Shown here: positions 21,701 through 26,643 of the stretch, in pieces
How positions within the stretch are numbered: the stretch's first letter is position 1
Layout: each line of letters begins with the position of its first letter
Assembly (NCBI GenBank): GCA_016285245.1
Contig: JAEEQH010000004.1
Span: 62,001 to 126,000 of the forward strand
Direction: 5' to 3'
Source: Prevotella sp.
Lineage (GTDB): Bacteria; Bacteroidota; Bacteroidia; Bacteroidales; Bacteroidaceae
DNA length: 64,000 nucleotides
Notes under the pieces: model-generated
What the model saw: the letters and a program-made list of their open reading frames with translations, nothing else
Database searches by the model: none
Told to the model about the DNA's origin: nothing
Made by a program: the position numbers and the translations under genes

Positions 21701-22745
21701 GGGTGAGATTACCCACTTCTTCAGCGGCAGCGATGAGAGCAAGAACGGTACAAACACGAAGATCGGCCACGAGTACTGGTTGCGCCGACTGACGTCAACA
21801 CCGATGGAGCTGAAGAGCGGTGAGACCAAAGTCCTGAAGGCCACCTTCTCCTACCCCACCACGACCGACGGCTCCGTGCTCTTCAACAAGTCGGGCGAGG
21901 ACGAGGTGTCGAACACCTTCCTCTGGGACTACTATTACGAGGGTGAGAGCCACAACCAGAAGGACCGTAACAAGGACATCTACCAGGAGTACTACCGCTA
22001 CTCGCGCAGCTATAACAACTACCCGCTGCTTTCCGCCGCCACGCCTTATCTGCTTGGTCTGCCCGGCGCCACCTACTATGAGTTTGACCTCAGCGGAACA
22101 TGGGGCGAGAATACGGACCTCACTACCAGCGACACGAGACCGGCGAAGCTCGACAAGCAGACCATCACGTTTGCCTCCATCCCCGGAACCACCATCCAGG
22201 TGAGCGACGGCGAGATGACCGGCAGCAAGACGACCTACAGCAATAAGGACTATTACTTCAAGCCCAACTACCTGAACATGGACTTCACGGCCAAGGCTGC
22301 AGGCACCTTCGTCATGAACAGCGACGGCAATGCCTACCATGAGTTGAGTACTGATGCCGTAACGAATACGACAAACAAGGTGACGCCCACGCTGGAGGCC
22401 TTCCGTCCCTACTTCATAGAACCTGTAGCAGCCGGTCTGTCCCGTGAGGCCACCCGCAGCATCATCTTCTCGGACGACGCAGCGGAGATCAATATGCCGC
22501 ACGAGGAGAAGGCCGCCGACGACGACCCGGGCACGTTCATCGTCCGTGGCGGCAAGAAGAAGATTGTGGTTGAGTCAGCCCTGCGTCAGCCGACGGATGT
22601 GCGTATCCTCAACACCGCGGGCATCACCCTGAACAGCTTCACCATCCAGCCCGGCGAGACCGTCGAGACGCGCGTCAACATCTCCGGCGTCTACATCGTC
22701 CAGACTGCCGACAGGCTGTACACGAAGAAACTGGAGGTGAAATGA
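9714..22745 (+). CDS. Giant exported VYGGG-repeat protein with T9SS type A tail (4343 aa)
   Basis: Signal peptide about residues 1-51: basic MKERQRHRR, a hydrophobic core coded by ten 9-nt units, LLLLL and cleavage after VRAQ. Residues about 80-2100 hold many copies of [VI]-[YF]-G-G-[GSN] such as 'GGHVYGGGNVGNVAGSTRV', spaced 20-60 residues and alternating with short beta strands (T-x-V-N-I), as expected of a beta-solenoid. Residues about 2630-3200 carry a second degenerate repeat (G-x-x-x-x-x-G-x-x-h-x-x-x-x-Y-x-x-L). Residues about 3480-3560 resemble GLUG-type segments ('FAGTLHGEGHHLSGLSS'). The last about 60 residues ('DVRILNTAG', 'GVYIVQ', 'KKLEVK') fit the Por secretion (type IX, type A) sorting domain. 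Expected location: outer surface or secreted. No enzymatic motif was seen. Function unknown; adhesion or matrix building is inference. Confidence 0.85.
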   Translation: MKERQRHRRIMGLIGLMRPIRPMGPMGLMRPMGLISLMGLLLLLAMPVRAQEVTPDPEEPETPVVTPEEPEPDSIAIGGHVYGGGNVGNVAGSTRVTVYEGNLNNVFGGARLANVGGRTFVHVDGKNASDDIFINTVYGGNDIAGKIGQGTAVTTVPTELENTVSAATSDKTKNVIDTSWKTFIRTSSPAKKAFTIGTGDNAQNMTADEHMMVIGSLFGGGNGDYYYGTPESTTDTETGVTTYTYTIKELKKDGTGGATIATKSITDQNILPELSKTYLEIKGGCIAHVYGGGNNATVTDATVINIDNESSDLQTDAALWAQKNDKTLLEVLGYLQAKTKLSTFQSNLTSYAFNHARIYGGNNKATMSIMPTWNLQRGIIRDVYSGGNEGDMTSSIGLLLDIDPATENKEKLEIYNVYGGCRRADVRPLLAGSTTPTPSDQIQLPLDMTDKNNRPYHFPAGLPARTLIRGGKITNVYGGNDVSGRVFGGNAVGIYSNIIGDVYGGGNGSYAYTDNPTLGAMDDYKDFYYNPDTVKKREIAYGNTTFDYSSTDPGIKSVEALNIFRPNAEQVSLRLAGTDADHPVIIGGSVYVGGNSATLKTDNSSSNSEPMVHLKIGSYVTADKVFLGNNGEKMVDASTNGILSMYANDNFTVGETDYGKFSQMTLTNDTQFKTYMDGCAMTVKPNVVFDLKINETTGDPATYVDYSTAFGSFFCGGNVGSMKFAGSNTINFNHKLIIFDKLVGGSNNAFVPQTTYNAAYDGGILLPPDATTGNKLVLNLSDLKLMPQRWKVERVDGDYKTKKTDAKGNYTYLLDANGNRQLEWNVISSATQQEVDPVITGDAADLDRRLFGGNVYGGCCESGHVNGNVVININSSIVDRDGDHGVFDSATPVATANDPTPDSDIHYGHEQYTISTRRSGVILSEQGMDVLGSALNVFGGGKGKHTEIWGSTTVNLKKGYAFQIFGGSEEGVIGKDVAIHEGNEENIISSSCSFDDDGYPVSNYTYNEKYSTTINVHGTEPGCSTADIAKKTDTEKATMAECEFVYGGAFEGLICGNTRVNLGNGRVFNVFTGSCNADILGHTETYFGQWQTGTGESATTVTGFPWVRDHTYGGNDLGGRIIGVKDFQDRVRSDLLSQGQLHNPANKATPDVLKASSYVEYVQGRVGNIFGGSFGDYDYDDPMYSSRIDHTDGRTGRAELDHAFVNIRPSNETVGSSSSRISKVFGGSQGASGDRVGDKAQKSSYVLIDIPQSMDNFASTEIFGSGDNSGMGMRELVNPFSATEAQLEDVSSVIDLVRGEVKAAYGGSYNEGVTRRTVVNVPTLSTIKIENIFGGAYGTQILPPCDVYESHVNYNNISEQAIVTGAVYGGNNNERRTLFTQVNISSPVWSNKAKGYLAKAYGAGKGVDTWAEHTEVNLNDGAKVYEVYGGGEMGHVLNAESVQTYMQLFQEKPSTQISTDDPTWSQADKWEGGTVGGTLKSSEVANWKKDWKDAWTLGEYYGPNADYTNYITHPYTNLNHLDDRSELTGSVADQFPATKFNANVIINEGAEVVNYAYGGGWGKSAVERSGDVYGTTYIALLGGKVKKDIYAAGTAGGVYDLFGSKNFTASANAFIMGGTARNVYGGGWEGGVGKHTKVVTKDGKQVEVNAGITDPFTSDIYGETNVVIGRTNEEIAADSLELHDNSITKHSFYYGRPAIQRNAYGGGEGGAVYGTAKVTLNNGYIGYQFNPALTDDSQTTDIDERYEEKIEDETYHVDADGHFESNRNLYDSGCVFGGGYIDDSNVDNTLIKMYGGHVRNSLFGGGEIAAIGRGVITASGTNNTKRELSGIYKAGKTKIEMYEGHVHRNVFGGGRGYNNLGERGTLFSDGYVFGQTEVNIHGGEIGTLAGLALDYGNVFGGGDVGYVYSAYEYQDGSTTKLGRGIKSGVRYDNGKEGYYYRHKISDGGTFTVDADFETDNGEYIPTEDCKVLIEPWTKVVGDDGVAISTSGDIEDESTTTHYSKGEYVPTAMLNYLKNKTGDPRWAALDSAGIKIHNAVFAGGNTSAGSTAAYANATSVYGNATASIHDVYHRDLITLGTGHIGGLYGDGNLTFVDGYRGLNITNYGTDYYYITKEIDISTYDALPEREAAYYELKYKCKLPCTDKDGTRYNPASGETKASTITMDDMMVVFMEDKTHSVRVDGDGNRVTSGSGGTAILIEGTGVDAGKWTPNPDYWEKNGVLPVYAGRLMNSIQRADFCGVFGSRMVLQGAQDRVPEIVDFTNYTINRVREVSLNQQHSKIASDLTLKAGKSKVLTNFPNDQHPDDFADLNKAIHGNYFGIYNIVNYLGALTSDVHFMKGTDVRRTDNTSNEALYKSAIKVDEDSCAYGSAGATYYNWKAAHVNDRSRNNGCSLNKVALASGVYLELTTEKSTGDGLYEKDWGPITGVVELDLINVQPGIGGGFVYAKNEHGIPTYDKKRHATLTALNQDAITRKDFTYTTNDDTKEKWQTSGNFVHSTQTIIDDCYNISSKYKTDYKAPGGVPAHYWFIKGSVYVYDQYISAYTGAPNAYSETVEIPLTITAASHGTMKLLNVQQNRYAYYATPDQPLEGDSKVNINDVTYSKNDPISYWDYYLLSNSEKNLFVEKTYVVVDSCKLGDTFYPEGYVMLPKEYKDLRAVAVRNNHQTTTGEPAVQKATVDASGASVVVTDEDGKAVYEAFDFAFRESNNVRHDTGYLLTYKVNNPKEWNTWYTPKNSSNGDKINYEAYDSLATATTNNKLGKDAYWNGPTYRLKSDNGEVLGQQEYKVGNLIPEDVYKTYEGDNTNTTQYPGIKSHVTTASNGIQATFGPAYLVTKQFTVTDATGTHHMNPGSTVSATVAGSHTESTSPAYICTSTIQLSTTEFIYVDTKMTEDEKNTYYNRFNKTEATDAEKKIAEEIDKNIVPAYYCLTEGNYGGNYYESGKNYRGLEAWSSMSPTDRQKFTFNYDALDLLIDSLYGKNAQGTVIYPEGQKYEYDGPDYKSEAGVKGEVQGIAGNPAGYSVTIPVDYSATYNGTDKDSTEVSTGKKYKSTTVVTGGKIYVGDELSREQYESLPNEQRHYSPVTPKSTDGYKVYVVKESFQIGNSPYAAGQTISASEYSSLTDQSKVTVLHFTEDDAGKTFYYCRMGYTPKSSVVNAAGVTATVGGTTTSCTKTYDSSTDSGDVPEGLVIAKTTYDGLDNDQAGFTIHGISPTEQSTLYVSRNSDIYDLTKEKIITVIYQYDYEEVDNSGGVTPISERHVVNIHLTFKSGIPEIEDIKRPDIVIPGDLLGMREPNVKPGAYEVMGGGWELFERISDAENHTNGIDYVPDANPLYWYQDDWYVAYYAKTYLGKTYSNAVPVSVANYHDLKKVMDAKQHHYYIDNPDVKRDPKIYINDYSGSSENGLDLFKNLYDLSVLNSPTLENDTITTGTFKGHKPLNTQVRAGRNLEFFLHTDIDHSQKPNPAYNPENPGDTPATIADPWTSIGGTGSDCFAGTLHGEGHHLSGLSSSLFDHLCGDVYNLGVSGTFTGAGIAENGSGYVENCWTSTTSTAAKGTGPVFGNPVRTSEEIAERGEIQIVNCYYEEEADAANKYTNHSGNYGIPTKMPKQAFYNGEVAYNLNGFYLYKRYSDQQTTSGKAYTYWKPGATTPQTAYYGSSDGTLCSSGSNTNAKYVEDRYKYEDFLYADGTIPEEANARFYNDEEKGVSGYYPIWPDDYIFFGQALNYDQVEGRSHQDYPTSVNRSGDRIATDAASNRVYRAPAYFRSSEMGVAHFNPYAVFAKNKYNDASVLAYKDMTAIDFTGHNDTDYAYAKGWQQWSKTSQTPQATQKSTAAYAFYPPLLDDDGLSDLRLSDFRGGQDAELTKNLLVYTFAKGGTGDGETPTAGQQTANVVSSYLNEYTYQEDDSKYRNVERQDAQLIHGHWVAQKAAGLYGSENDHLLIDRQDFNAPMAYTFDTGKRMWHQRRPDSFVDRTKGWEAISLPFTAELVTTDQKGEITHFFSGSDESKNGTNTKIGHEYWLRRLTSTPMELKSGETKVLKATFSYPTTTDGSVLFNKSGEDEVSNTFLWDYYYEGESHNQKDRNKDIYQEYYRYSRSYNNYPLLSAATPYLLGLPGATYYEFDLSGTWGENTDLTTSDTRPAKLDKQTITFASIPGTTIQVSDGEMTGSKTTYSNKDYYFKPNYLNMDFTAKAAGTFVMNSDGNAYHELSTDAVTNTTNKVTPTLEAFRPYFIEPVAAGLSREATRSIIFSDDAAEINMPHEEKAADDDPGTFIVRGGKKKIVVESALRQPTDVRILNTAGITLNSFTIQPGETVETRVNISGVYIVQTADRLYTKKLEVK
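9744..9833 (+). repeat. Ten tandem 9-nt units encoding a signal-peptide core
   Basis: Consensus ATGGGACTT, from atggggctt to atggggttg, coding MGL IGL MRP IRP MGP MGL MRP MGL ISL MGL. It has the same copy number and register as at 8433-8522, but here it leads into a signal peptidase I type signal (LLLLLAMPVRAQ) instead of a lipobox. Confidence 0.85.
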
Positions 22746-22889
22746 TGAAAGGGGCAAGAGACCACGAATTGAACGAATTACACCAATTGAAATAGCAAGT
22801 ATATGATACAAGTTACTATAAATACTGACATGAGACAAGATAAGAGAGAAGACAAGAGATTATTTGAGAGATTATTTGAGAGACAACAG

Positions 22890-25800
22890 ATGACACGGAT
22901 TTCACGGATTCTCCTGCTGTTGGTGATGATGACAGCGGGAGCCACGGGGGCGTGGGGAGACGACATCACTTCATTGAGCCAGATAAACGATGCAGACGGG
23001 AATTATGTGATTACACAAGACATCACGGGCGGAACTCCCGGCGTCAGCACGTTCAATGGCACATTAGAGGCTGCCATCAATCCCGATACCCATATGCCCT
23101 ACCGCATCAGCAGTCTTAGCGCCCCCCTGTTCACCACCCTCACCGGCACGGTGAAGAATCTGGTGTTGGAGGGGGTATCTATCAGTGGCACAGGTTATAC
23201 TGGTGCCATTGCCTGTACGGCTAATGGTAGCGCACGAATCTATAATGTGGGCATTCTACCCTACTCGGGAGGAACATCCAGCTCGGTGGGTGGTACAGGC
23301 TATACTGGCGGTCTCGTCGGTCTGCTCGATGGTGAGGCTCGTGTCATCAATTGCTATAGTTTTGCTGATGTCTCTGGAGGAAATAGTGAAGCCGGCGGCA
23401 TCGTGGGCTATAATAACGTATCTACTACTTCCGCTACAGACAAGCTTAAGACCATGGTTTTCGCTTGTATGTTCTATGGAAACATCACGGGATCCAAGAT
23501 TGCACCAATTTACAATGGCAAGATAATATCAAACAAGGATGCCAACGGCGTGAGCAACTTCAACTATTTCCGTCTTGAAGCCCCATACGTGCAGCCCTCT
23601 GGCGTCACCTACAACTGCGCCTTAGGCGCCGAAGACCGTTTCTTGAACCGTTTCGAGTTCTTCCGTCACCTGCTTAACGGCCACCGCGAACTGGCAGGCT
23701 GGTGGGCCACCGGGACCTACAGCAGTAGCGAAATGATGAAATGGGTGCTGGAACCATCACAGATTGGCAGCGCAACGCCTTATCCGATCCTAAAGGAGTT
23801 TAGGAAATACCCATCGGTAGTGAATATTGATGCAGAACATGCCACGACTCAAACAGAACGCAACAAAGGCGGACTGATGGGTACACTCTCGGTTACCATC
23901 AACATGGGCAGCGGCGGTGCCGTCTTTGGACCTCCAACAGGAGCTGCCATCACCACCGGTAGCCTCAATCTTCCTATCACCGACAAAGATCCCGAGCACT
24001 TCAACTTCAACTACTATAAAGTGCAACTGCCTTACTATAACGATGTGGGTACGGGCAACTACACGGGAAACCGCGTAGTCACGGGTTGGAAGATTGTGTC
24101 CATCACAGGAGGTACAGAGGGCTCGTTCACGCAAGGTTCTGATGCGACAGTCAATGACAAAGGCGAGATTACCGCCCCCTATAACTTTGCTGACCGCAAT
24201 TGTACCCAGAAAGACGATTATTCCGTCAGCGGCCGTGTCTTCAACCAGGGTGCCTACTGGGATGTACCCTACGGTGTCACTGCCATCACCATCGAGCCCT
24301 ACTGGGCCAAATGCGCCTATCTGGCCGATGCCTTCCCCGATGTAGTGTACAATACCGCTATGACTTCAGCCACCAATGTCCCCAACGTCGGCGGTGGACA
24401 GAAATACAACAACGGCAACAGCTATTCCATCGCTGGAGAGAGTCAAAAGGTTTTCACCTCCATGAGCAACGCTATCTCATCTTCGAACTCGGGACTTTAT
24501 CAAGGGACGAGTGGTGCGAAGAATCACACCGTTTATGATTATGCTGTGGTGCTTGTGGGCAATTATCATAATTACAATAGCATGGAAGCATCAATGGACA
24601 AGCCCTATACTGTTACCTCTGTTGACCTTGACGGCGACAATGAGCCAGACTATTCCTACATTCTGCGTTTTGACAGTCGTAAAGCAGTCCATCCCGTGAG
24701 GGTTGACTTTATCAATATTCCAGGTCTCGGCATGGCGCAGAAATCAACAGGTGGCACAGGTTCTTACAACTTCGGCATCATGCAGCCAAAAGGCTGGTTC
24801 GAGAGCACCAACACCTCGCTATTCCGCGTCACGCAGTTCGAGTATGACAACAAAGACCGTGGTGCAGCCCCATATATCCTACAGGGCGGCGTCATGGAGC
24901 AGTGGGTGAATGGACAAAGTGCCGGCCATGCCAATAAGACCACCTATTTCCATGTGGGTGGCAACGTATGGTTCAAAGAGTTCCACCGTGGAACGCACCA
25001 AGACGAGACCTACGATGCAAACCATTCTCCTGTGTCAGTTACGGGCGGTGACTTCGACCAGTTCCATCTAACAGGTCTCTACCGCGCCGATGCAACCATC
25101 TACAATGACAATGCTGAGTGCTACATCACCGGCGGCCGTTTTGGCGTGGTGGCAGGCACGGGCATGGACGGCCTCGGAACCTCCGACGGCAATGGCAACA
25201 TCACCTGGATTATCGATAATGCCGACATCGAGGAGTTCTACGCTGGCAGTTTCAACGCCGACAAACCTGCTATCGGTAACCTCCACACCATCGTCAACGG
25301 CGGACATATCGACTTATTCTGCGGTGGTCCCAAATTCGGCGACATGAGCACCGGAAAGACCGTCACCACCACGGCCACGGGCTGCACCTTCGGCACCTTC
25401 TTCGGTGCCGGCTACGGCGGCAACTCCTACAGCCGTCAAGCTCCGAGAAACCATAACAGTGTTACGAACTTCCCCCACAACGATGGCCAAGCAGGTAACG
25501 ACGCTTCCTGGAACGCATGGTTGGCCCGATTCTACAAGCAGGAATACAATAGCTCCTACGGCGGTGTTTCCACACAGTTCAGCTATCAGTTTCTACCCAT
25601 GTCGGGCAATACCAACAATGTGGCACGTATTTTTGTAGAGTATGTAAAGTTCTCGCTGGCTACCACGAATAATGTCACCTCAACGCTGACCAACTGCACC
25701 ATCAACGAGAATTTTTATGGCGGCGGAAGTCTCGGCAAGGTGGCAGGCACCATTACCTCTACCCTTGACGGTTGTACTGTAAAGGGCAATGTTTTTGGCG

Positions 25801-26240
25801 CAGGTTTTTCAGCAAATCTGCCTACTGTTGAGGTCGATTCTATTGGTTTTAGGATAGAGCCTTATTATTATACGGCTTTGGGAACTTATCGTACAGGTGT
25901 GAAAGGAAAAACCACCACCTACTCATGGGATTACGAGAGCACAGTTAATAGCACAGCAACAGCTATCGACAAGACCGACAACCACAACATCCTTTACACC
26001 TCTGTCGACATTAGGCCTGAGAACCTCGGCTCAGTGGACGGTGATGTCACCCTTACCCTCAAGGGCAGCACCACCGTAAACGGTAACGTCTACGGCGGAG
26101 GTGAGTCGAGTTATGTTACCGGTGCGGGCCACACTGTTACCGTCAACATTCAAGGCAACACAGATGTGTATGGCAACGTCTTCGGTGGAGGCGATAAAGG
26201 TAACGTGGAAGGTAGCACGACGGTGAACATTGAGGACTAA
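22890..26240 (+). CDS. Exported GLUG-like protein ending in two VYGGG repeats (1116 aa)
   Basis: ATG 22890 gives a clean signal peptide (MTRISRILLLLVMM, cleavage near GAWG). Upstream in-frame ATGs at 22803 and 22830 would add charged residues coded by a duplicated 'gagattattt' repeat. Residues about 45-190 have GLUG-like segments: 'LFTTLTGTVKNLVLEGVSI', 'YTGGLVGLLDGEARVINCYS', 'AGGIVGYNN'. The middle (about 250-850) lacks recognised motifs. From about residue 950 glycine-rich strands appear ('FYGGGSLGKVAGTIT', 'VFGAGFSANL'), and the last 60 residues contain 'VYGGGESSYVTG' and 'VFGGGDKGNVEGSTTVNI' before an abrupt stop. Compared with its neighbours the repeat domain is cut off in mid-unit and no sorting tail follows; a transposase remnant lies 18 bp downstream, so truncation is plausible. 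Probably extracellular, role unknown. Confidence 0.75.
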   Translation: MTRISRILLLLVMMTAGATGAWGDDITSLSQINDADGNYVITQDITGGTPGVSTFNGTLEAAINPDTHMPYRISSLSAPLFTTLTGTVKNLVLEGVSISGTGYTGAIACTANGSARIYNVGILPYSGGTSSSVGGTGYTGGLVGLLDGEARVINCYSFADVSGGNSEAGGIVGYNNVSTTSATDKLKTMVFACMFYGNITGSKIAPIYNGKIISNKDANGVSNFNYFRLEAPYVQPSGVTYNCALGAEDRFLNRFEFFRHLLNGHRELAGWWATGTYSSSEMMKWVLEPSQIGSATPYPILKEFRKYPSVVNIDAEHATTQTERNKGGLMGTLSVTINMGSGGAVFGPPTGAAITTGSLNLPITDKDPEHFNFNYYKVQLPYYNDVGTGNYTGNRVVTGWKIVSITGGTEGSFTQGSDATVNDKGEITAPYNFADRNCTQKDDYSVSGRVFNQGAYWDVPYGVTAITIEPYWAKCAYLADAFPDVVYNTAMTSATNVPNVGGGQKYNNGNSYSIAGESQKVFTSMSNAISSSNSGLYQGTSGAKNHTVYDYAVVLVGNYHNYNSMEASMDKPYTVTSVDLDGDNEPDYSYILRFDSRKAVHPVRVDFINIPGLGMAQKSTGGTGSYNFGIMQPKGWFESTNTSLFRVTQFEYDNKDRGAAPYILQGGVMEQWVNGQSAGHANKTTYFHVGGNVWFKEFHRGTHQDETYDANHSPVSVTGGDFDQFHLTGLYRADATIYNDNAECYITGGRFGVVAGTGMDGLGTSDGNGNITWIIDNADIEEFYAGSFNADKPAIGNLHTIVNGGHIDLFCGGPKFGDMSTGKTVTTTATGCTFGTFFGAGYGGNSYSRQAPRNHNSVTNFPHNDGQAGNDASWNAWLARFYKQEYNSSYGGVSTQFSYQFLPMSGNTNNVARIFVEYVKFSLATTNNVTSTLTNCTINENFYGGGSLGKVAGTITSTLDGCTVKGNVFGAGFSANLPTVEVDSIGFRIEPYYYTALGTYRTGVKGKTTTYSWDYESTVNSTATAIDKTDNHNILYTSVDIRPENLGSVDGDVTLTLKGSTTVNGNVYGGGESSYVTGAGHTVTVNIQGNTDVYGNVFGGGDKGNVEGSTTVNIED

Positions 26241-26257
26241 TGATTCGGACATAACGC

Positions 26258-26528
26258 ATGGAGCGTCGGTCTACTATCCACCGGATGGATCGCCGTGGCA
26301 GTTGGAAACGCTACGAACTACCAGGCATCTATCACATCACCATCAAAGCGGCGGAGACGCTTCGCCAGCCATTCGGTAAGGTGGTAGGAAATATTGACAT
26401 ACCTGATGGTGACGCCGTGGCAGTACCACTACAGGCGTACCGACGAAGACATCACGGTCATGGAATGTAAGAGCATGAACTGCGTGGCACAGGCACCCTG
26501 CCGCACACGCGATGACTGGTGGAAGTGA
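26258..26528 (+). pseudogene. REP-associated (Y1/IS200-like) transposase remnant
   Basis: Two short open stretches in different frames look like the two ends of one small transposase. 26258-about 26415 reads an N-terminus with 'RYELPGIYHITIKAAE' and 'QPFGKVVGNIDIPDGD', like the YHxTI and LGxIVG start of Bacteroidales RAYT proteins. 26406-26528 reads 'TPWQYHYRRTDEDITVMECK' and ends RDDWWK, which resembles the C-terminal end of such proteins. The central part with the HUH and catalytic Tyr region is absent, so an internal deletion of most of the gene is inferred. Family assignment rests on remembered motifs. It separates two repeat-protein genes. Confidence 0.45.
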
Positions 26529-26565
26529 TGACTACAGAGGTATAAAAGCTTTTTGTATAAAAAAA

Positions 26566-26597
26566 TTTGGTAGTTTCGGAGAAAAGCCGTAATTTTG
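26566..26597 (+). promoter_or_regulatory. Bacteroidales-type promoter of the 6772-aa gene
   Basis: TTTG at 26566-26569 and TAATTTTG at 26590-26597 match the -33 (TTTG) and -7 (TAnnTTTG) elements of the Bacteroidales sigma factor, with a 20-nt spacer. The inferred transcription start is about 26603, giving a leader of about 40 nt before ATG 26644. Confidence 0.7.
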
Positions 26598-26607
26598 CAA
26601 GAAAATA

Positions 26608-26623
26608 TGCGCGCGTGCGCGCA
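26608..26623 (+). promoter_or_regulatory. GC-only palindrome at the start of the giant-gene leader
   Basis: TGCGCGCGTGCGCGCA is a near-perfect palindrome of alternating purine and pyrimidine. It lies about 11 nt after the -7 box, so it would form a hairpin at the very 5' end of the transcript and may protect the mRNA or affect initiation; this is inference. Confidence 0.4.
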
Positions 26624-26643
26624 GCGTCAACAGTTACTGCACT

